The notes beneath the pieces are model-generated. The model worked only from the letters and a program-made list of their open reading frames with translations, was not told the DNA's origin and did no database searches. The position numbers and the translations under genes were made by a program. 64,000 nucleotides of DNA from Polyporus tsugae (taxonomy: Eukaryota; Basidiomycota; Agaricomycetes; Polyporales; Polyporaceae). Shown here one piece after another: positions 57,601 through 64,000 of the stretch. Where the stretch lies: positions 875,501 through 939,500 of the forward strand of contig JAHRBS010000014.1 in assembly GCA_024305745.1 (NCBI GenBank), written 5' to 3'. The stretch's first letter is position 1; every line of letters starts with the position of its first letter.

Positions 57601-60600
57601 TCGGACATGGCGCCTGCATATGGATATCCATCTGTCCGTCCGTCTATCAGTATCCATTCTATACTAACAGACAAGGGGCAGAAGGTGCAACTGGCAAGTC
57701 AACGGGTGCCACGATCGGCCCCTCTCGCACGGTGAGAATGAAATCGATCATCTGGAACCGGCATCTGGAAGGGCGAGATGGATACAGTCCACATCCACGT
57801 CGCAAGATATCCATTATCCAGAGAACCCAGATGGCAGAAGCCAGCGCGCAAAAAGCCCTGCGAACCTGATGCCGCGTCGCTGGCGATCGCTTGCTTCATG
57901 GGAAGGTTTGAATCAAGGGCTAGTGCTGTCGAAGCGGCCAGCACCGGGACCTGTTCCTGCAAGTACGTGTCTCCGAGCGGAGAAGTCGGGGAGCTCGTCT
58001 TGGAGACGCGGATCGCGCGCGCAGCACAAAGTTAGACTATATCGATCGGAGAACGGACTAGCGAACGGGTGTGCGTACGACTCAGATATAGATATTCGCT
58101 CAGACCCCGCAAGCGGAGGTGTGGTATTATATGTATACCAACGCTAGTACTGACTTGGCGGGTGCAGAGAGATAAGTAGCGGTAGAGGTCGGCGGCTCCT
58201 CCCGCGCACGTCCAGCTGCGAAACGAGGCTTCGAGGGGCAAACGCGGTCCGAAACAACGTGCGCATCCAGATGATGAGTTGGAGATGGGACTATCATGCT
58301 ATAGCATGGGACGCGTGCGCCGCGCGCGTCCGCGTTCCCACGGCGCGAGCTGTGAGCGACCGGTTCGTGGGACCACCTCCCGGGATGCGCACTCGCCATT
58401 TCGGGGCAAGGCTGAGTGGCGATGGCGTTGTTCAATGTCCGTCGGCGAGTGCGGAGCAACCGGAGTTTCTGGGGGCGTCTAAAGTAAGTAGCAGCAAGCC
58501 TTGGTGCGTGGTGGCGCACTTGCGGGTCGCCGTTCTGTATGTATGGGAGCGTGCGGAGTCGAGCGATGCGGCGTCGTAGTACGTACTGTTCCTGAGCGCA
58601 GGGCTAGCCATGTAAGTTGGCTGGCTGGGATCGTGACCCGAATACAGCCAAGCTCCGCGCTTCTGTGCAGGGGTTCGACGGGATCGCGCGCGAAACCTTG
58701 CTGCAGAGCGCTATTCGCGCGGGCGCGCGCGATGTGTCATATGTGTCCAGGTAAACCAGCTACCACATTCGACGCTGCGCGCGTTAGCAGTCCGACGGAG
58801 ATCGCGAGAGCCACGGTGAGGTCGCTCGCTTTCCGCTCACGGTCCAGGCCTGGTGCACGGAGAGGTCGTCGGCGTTGGTCGATGGTCGACTGTGCGCGCG
58901 GGGGTCGTGTCACCTGTCTGTCAGCGTGGGTGCGCGTCGGACGCCGTCTTGAGGGAAACTGTCACTCGAAATGGAGGTGGTCAGCCTCCAGGCATACAGG
59001 ACGCGATGCACCCTGCGAACGAGTACGTATTCCCCGAGGGCTCGAGCGCGAACGGTGTGAAATGTGCGTACTTACTGACCACAGCCGTGCGCACTGATGT
59101 CGATGGATGATGGGATGGGCGCGGGCCCCTGCTTTTGTTGTGGCTCAGAGTCCAGATGATCCCGATGCGTGTCATGACGCGCGCGCGCAAGGACGCACCT
59201 GATTTCATTTCTCCAGCAATCAGCGGAATCAGCGCAGAGCATTTTTTGCGGAGGTTGGCTTACTGTAAGTACTTGCTTGCTGCGGTCCAAAGAAGAGTGG
59301 ATACATGTTCGGAGATGATGCAGGGTCGATGCGCTCCCCTGGAGGGAGAAAAGTCGGGTTCGGAGTTCGCACCAGCCATCATGCATCGTCATGCATTGGC
59401 CACTGGGACGTAGATCGGGGACCGGGATCGGACGGAAGAGTGGATGTATTTTGGCGCGAGAACCGTATAAAGCGGAGCGGAGGCCAATGCAGGTGAGGCC
59501 TTTCGAACGCGTCCCGACAATATGGCGGGCACGGCTGACCAAGCCCTTCGTATGTCTGGAGAGTGCGAGTGCGACAGCGCCCCGTGCAGCCCGAGACAGA
59601 GGACTGGGACACAGCGGTGTGTCGTTGGACAAGCCAGGACGCGTTCAAAACGCCATGCCGAAAGACGTACTGCGAGAACCCAGGCCTCCAGAGGGCCGAC
59701 GGCGAAGTGCGAGCGTCGGCGTCTCTTCCGATCCGAGTAGTCGCGCGATGACGCGCGACGCTCCGAACCCGGAAGCGCATACGGAGCGCATGCACACGCT
59801 AGGGTCCTGCCTGGCGCACGCTGCACGCTGCACGATCCACTTGCGCGCGCGTCCGGATGTTTGCGGTATCGCGATAGGTATGGATCGTCTTCGGCGCCGA
59901 GCTTGGCTCCTAGAACGCGAGCGTGTAGAGCACATAACGGCTGGGGGAGTCGCGACAACGCGAGGGCTCCTCGCGAGCGGACGTTTGTCATCCTACCATT
60001 CGGCCGAGTTGGCAAGCGTGGCGAGCTCGAAGACGTCTTCGCGTAGAGACACAACGGGCCGCGAGCCTCGTGGTGGCGGCGAAAAAGGGGAAATCAGGGC
60101 CGCCATGCGAAGAAGCAGCTGATTGAGCGCCGGATGCTGTTGCCAGAGACCCGCGGGCGCGGCTGTGGGAGAACGGTTTTCGCTCGAAGGATGCCGTGAG
60201 CGAGATGTATTGAAGAAGCGCGAGCCGGGGGCAAATGAAGCTTGATCGTGGCAGATCCCGCTCGAGAGGTCACCGTCACAGTGATGCGCTCCAGGGTCGG
60301 CGAAAGACAACAAGACAACAGGACAGCCGGGGAAGGAGGATAGAAGCGAGGCCGGCGCAGAATTCGAATGGAGGAACCGCGCGAGCCGGAAATCGAAGGT
60401 GCACGGTTGTTACAGCATAAGTGAAGGGCGCGATCACTGTCGCCCGCATAGCGCTGCAGACGTTCATGGAAGTACGTGTAACCGCAGGAGCGCAAATGAA
60501 ATGGCGTACCGGAGGAGATGGGGCCTTAACGCAGAGCTGAGACCATCGACTCCGGTTTCACATACTGGGTACATGGACAGGATCCGGGCGGGGTCTTGGG

Positions 60601-61828
60601 GATGATGGGGCAGATGGACACCGGTGGAAGGCTGGCGAGCCAGTGTGACCCCACCTGTTGACTACTCTTGCCCTGCGTCTGGGAGCGTGAGACGTAATGG
60701 ATGGCGAATGTGTCGTCGCTGGCCATTCGCGAACCGCCATCCGGGTTCTGAGCCCGCCGCTTGTGACTGCGGCGTATTGCTGGAGTGACGCCAGACTCGA
60801 GTGGACAGGACGCAGTACTTTTACGTCGCGAGCTCGAGGATTCAGGCCTAGGCAGGAATAGCGTCTACACGCGCTCACGCCGGATCGGTGCTCAGAGATC
60901 GAGTCGTTCGCACCACGCTCCATACTGTAAGTATTGTTCTCGGCGATACCCACTCGATCGCGACATCGTCCGCGTCATCGAGACCGTACGCGAATCTTCG
61001 GGCTGAACCTTCGTCTTGACTGTCCGACTCGGGGGGCAGGGTGACGTCCGACATGGGTGCCGATAGCGATTCGGAGGAACGACGGGGACGCGACGTGTAA
61101 GGGATCGCATCGCATGCCAGGCCTAGATAATTGAATGGGGGTTTGAATGCAGGCAAGGGCGCAGAGGCGATTACTGTCCGCTTTAGGGCAATCGTCGACG
61201 GACGACCGGGACGCGAAACGGAGCCGCGGGGCCCGTTGCTGCTGCATGGGCATTGGGAGGCCGGCGAGAAGGCGGTTTCGCACTGGACCGGACGGTGGTC
61301 GGAGGTGGGAGTAGTCGAAGGGGGCTTGTGTGGCGAGAGAGGGCGTCTGGGGGACGGGCGGTGTGCGGGGCGAAGGCGGGCAAAGTGGAATACAGTAAGT
61401 GGACGTGATGGAGCGAAGAGGGACGCATAGGGTAACGTTATCTGGCATCTGGTGCGGACCGGAGCGAGGAAGCGAGACGCGGAGGAAGACGAGGCTGCGG
61501 GAGCCGGGAGAGTGGCTCTGAGCGAGATGGGCGAGTGGCGCCAAGTTGAAGAAGCCGCGCGAGGGAAAGCGAGGGAATGTGGCCGGAAATGGCAGGGGGG
61601 CACGGGAGGCCTGGGACGGATGCGGTTACGTTGCGTCGCGAGCATCGAGGATCTGGCGAGAAATCGGAATCGAAGAGGCAGGACAAAGATGCCGGCTGCC
61701 ACTTCTCTCCTCAGACCGGCCTGTCCCTCCCTCTTCTCCCAGAGTTTGTTTGCCGCACTGCCCCGCCCATAACAACGTTATTCACCTCCCAATTCTCCCC
61801 ATGTCGCCCATTTCCGGCCCTCCCGCCA

Positions 61829-61834
61829 TATAAA
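61829..61834 (+). promoter_or_regulatory. TATA box of the 61941 gene
   Basis: TATAAA at 61829-61834 lies about 107 bases before the ATG, followed by a long pyrimidine-rich leader. This combination is common for fungal promoters. Confidence 0.5.
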
Positions 61835-61940
61835 CCCCGTTCTCGCCCCCTCCTCCCCCCTTCCCACTCCCCACTGCCGCCCGCGCCTTTCCCAGTCCTA
61901 TATCTCCTCCACCCCCCTCCTCACCCTCGCCTGCAACCGA

Positions 61941-62888
61941 ATGTCAGCCACCGCTACGTACCACCTCCGCCCAGTGTCAGCCATGACCCGCTCTTCTTCT
62001 CCCACTGCAAGCTCCTCCACCGTGAGTGACCACAGCCCACCCCCACTTGGTGCGCACCATCCCCCTTCCAAGGCCATGCTGCCTCCATCGACTACCTCCA
62101 ACTTCTCGCCCATCCCCGCCTCGGCGCGTCCTCGTAGACCGCTGTCGCCATCGTCACTCCGAGGTGAGCACTCCGTCACTTCCACCATGCCACAAGTGAT
62201 CTCACGCTCGCACGCAGATGTCGATATTCCTCTCGACCCCGAACGCGCTTTTGCTGCGCGGGGAAAATATCCTGCACCCCCCACTGGACACGAGCTCATG
62301 GCCCTCTTCCCGCCTGCACCCCCAATCATTCGCCTCGGGTCTACAAGCGGCTTCTTCGAGCGCGAGGAACGTAAGTTTTTCGCGCAGGCCGGCAAGGAGA
62401 TCGTTCGCGTCCGCCTAGAAGTCGAATCCCTTGTGCATGGTGGAGGTGGAGGGGGCGGACGCATTCCTCCATCCCCCGGATCCATGACATCTCCTCCCAA
62501 CCTGCACGCCCACGCCCCCCATGCTCGCGCGCATTCGCTTGGTCACTCTCGTTCTCACCCGCATCCCCCGCCTCCTTCTGCGCACACCGCCCTTCCGCCG
62601 CCGCCTCATACGACGTCCCCGCGCTCCCACCTTCCACCAAATGGTGGCGCGTTCCCCGCCCCCCCACCACCAGTTGGATCCCCCATGGGCCCTCCTCCGG
62701 TCCCTGCGGGACCCGCGCATCCCGGGTATCCCATCAGCCGCCCATCCGACGTGGAGCGTCACCCTGGAGGCGGAAGCGAGGCGATGGTCGTCGAAGATGA
62801 CGAAGACGACAACGCGTGGCGCCGGCCAACTCCCCATAATGCCCGGCGACGTGCGGGGAAGCACACGCGACGGGTGATTGTGAAGTGA
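61941..62888 (+). CDS. Proline-rich protein of unknown function
   Basis: The frame runs without stop from ATG 61941 to TGA 62888 (315 residues). A 54-nt intron with consensus ends (62164-62217, GTGAGC to CAG) is likely; removing it keeps the frame and gives 297 residues. One stretch looks conserved and helical: GHELMALFPPAPPIIRLG followed by TSGFFEREERKFFAQAGKEIV. The rest is low-complexity: Ser/Pro at the N-terminus, a Gly run, a His/Pro-rich middle, and an acidic patch (DDEDD) before a basic C-terminal end (RRRAGKHTRR) that may be a nuclear signal. I do not recognise a named domain. The conserved core suggests a basidiomycete-specific family, possibly nuclear. Confidence 0.65.
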   Translation: MSATATYHLRPVSAMTRSSSPTASSSTVSDHSPPPLGAHHPPSKAMLPPSTTSNFSPIPASARPRRPLSPSSLRGEHSVTSTMPQVISRSHADVDIPLDPERAFAARGKYPAPPTGHELMALFPPAPPIIRLGSTSGFFEREERKFFAQAGKEIVRVRLEVESLVHGGGGGGGRIPPSPGSMTSPPNLHAHAPHARAHSLGHSRSHPHPPPPSAHTALPPPPHTTSPRSHLPPNGGAFPAPPPPVGSPMGPPPVPAGPAHPGYPISRPSDVERHPGGGSEAMVVEDDEDDNAWRRPTPHNARRRAGKHTRRVIVK

Positions 62889-64000
62889 GCATGGCGCGGA
62901 CGTCGTGCTCGGACTTTCCGATTAAGACACCGGGCCTTGGTTTCTTGAGTGGACCTCGGCTGAGCTGGACCTGTGGCCTGGATGTTTAAAGCATTAATCC
63001 TCGAGTCGTTGCCATCAACGGTTCAGCGGTGCCCTGGAGCAAGGAACATGCCTTCCGATCCATGATCATTCCGAAATGTAACAGTTCGCTCCCCGCGAGC
63101 GCCCTCGTCTTTAACTCCACGGCTTTCGCACCGTACAGCCCGCTCGGCGACCCCATCGCATTACGCAGCACGCCAGCTTGCTCATCCAAATTACCCGCAT
63201 CGCACTTAAGTCGCGCCTGGGTGGATAACTTGGAACGTCGCGCCGAGCTCGGGACGTGTCGACATTTCTTCAGACGTCACGATCGGGACACTTCCCGAGC
63301 ATGCGGCGACGATCGACTCCCGAACCTCGTTGTCCGCGCAAGCATTGCATATACCTCCGACGGGGATCGAGGGCCCGGGCACCAGGCCTCAGTCGACGTC
63401 GTGCTTGTCCGTCCGTCCATACGCGTGCCTGTAAAGCTTAACGTATATCCATAGAGATGTTTCAGAAGCTCACCGTAGCTACGAAGCCCATGTACATCCC
63501 ACCACGATTCGTCGCGATCGACTGCCCCTCGCATCCTGCCTCCCACGCTTCCTGGCCCTCGCTTCCCACATCCATGTATGCTCAGGCTGCTTATGACACC
63601 CTTACGTCCGCCTGCTAATGATTCATCATCATGCGTCCAAACTGTCTAAGACACAGCGTACGCCGACGGATGATCGGTGCTTCCTGTCTAATAGGGTGTG
63701 CGCCGATACTCATCGCACGCCGCCACACGACACGAGCTTGAGCATGCGACGACGTCCGAGTCGCTCATTGGGAGCATCTGGGGTGCGGCGTCCTGTCGCA
63801 AGGTCCTATCAAGGCCGGATCACCTATTATTACAAACCCTGCTAAGATTTGAGACTAGGGTGTCGGGTAGGTGCGCTCCTGCTAGTTCGAGGTGAACACT
63901 GAGTTTGTGCGTGTGTGCACCCGCGCGTGTACGTGTACTGCTGTCTACTGCTGTACATACGTCGAGTGACAACGGCGATTATTGATACGGATGGCAGATG
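62889..64000. other. Terminal stretch, no supported gene
   Basis: Nothing beyond short chance frames is visible. Near the edge, 63945-63966 has two copies of a TACTGCTGT-like unit, and 63902-63945 is rich in GT/GC dinucleotides. This does not resemble a telomere repeat. Confidence 0.4.

Larger units (their letters stand above)
46053..61828. other. Gene-poor region of about 15.8 kb
   Basis: Between MPP6 and the gene at 61941 no gene could be built. Open frames on both strands are short, overlap in many frames, and lack motifs, signal peptides or membrane segments with matching splice sites. Long frames such as 60875-61702 (minus) and 59391-60122 (plus) have compositions typical of chance frames in GC-rich DNA. 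I saw no terminal repeats, reverse transcriptase or transposase motifs. Exceptions worth listing are a hexanucleotide repeat at 47043-47070 and possible gene remains at 47665-48690. A fast-decaying region with degraded mobile DNA is a plausible but unproven reading. Confidence 0.4.

Noticed and set aside
59391..60122. 243-codon plus-strand frame
   Set aside because: Equally long frames on the opposite strand, Arg-rich composition and no motif point to chance in GC-rich DNA.
60875..61702. 275-codon minus-strand frame divergent from the 61941 gene
   Set aside because: No domain, no membrane segment, Arg/Ser/Pro-rich throughout; overlapping frames of similar length exist. A small real exon near 61050-60950 cannot be excluded.
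63900..64000. GT-rich stretch at the window end as a telomere
   Set aside because: The usual fungal TTAGGG-type repeat is absent; the stretch is irregular.

Overview
The window reads as nuclear DNA of a filamentous basidiomycete, probably a wood-decay Agaricomycete. The genes are broken by many short GT-AG introns (mostly 50-100 nt), coding strands alternate, genes are closely packed, and the protein types fit (GH115 glucuronidase, GtaA-type glutaminase, F-box, HET, tiny Zn2Cys6 protein). The species call is inference. All exon structures were built by hand from splice signals, reading-frame continuity and family knowledge.

Layout: 1-533, tail of a gene cut by the window edge. 1060-1798, small single-pass membrane protein. 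2697-7112, a 21-exon GH115 alpha-glucuronidase, followed at 7668-9938 by a decayed tandem copy with its catalytic middle deleted. 10403-13087, ornithine aminotransferase. 15564-15966, a 68-residue Zn2Cys6 protein. 18784-21828 and 23000-25990 (minus), two multi-pass membrane proteins of unknown function. 26358-27767, the Hsp70 exchange factor Fes1. 28184-30588 (minus), a DHHC palmitoyltransferase, divergent from 30856-31248, a probable RNase P/MRP Rpp14 subunit. 31948-33264 and 34058-35363, two related single-pass surface proteins. 35562-37714 (minus), an F-box protein. 38274-42252, a membrane-anchored GtaA-like glutaminase. 42648-43149 (minus), a HET-domain relic. 43894-44658 (minus), histone chaperone ASF1, divergent from 45205-46052, exosome cofactor MPP6. 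46053-61828, about 15.8 kb with no gene I can support. 61941-62888, a proline-rich protein of unknown function.

The window is mostly ordinary housekeeping plus secreted or surface functions. The most notable structure is the GH115 tandem duplication: the unit begins inside the last exon of the neighbouring gene, and the second copy carries an internal deletion of about 420 codons, in-frame stops and a damaged splice site. A second theme is single-pass membrane proteins whose cytoplasmic tails end in PPxY or LPxY motifs. I found no CRISPR array, rRNA, credible tRNA or intact transposon.
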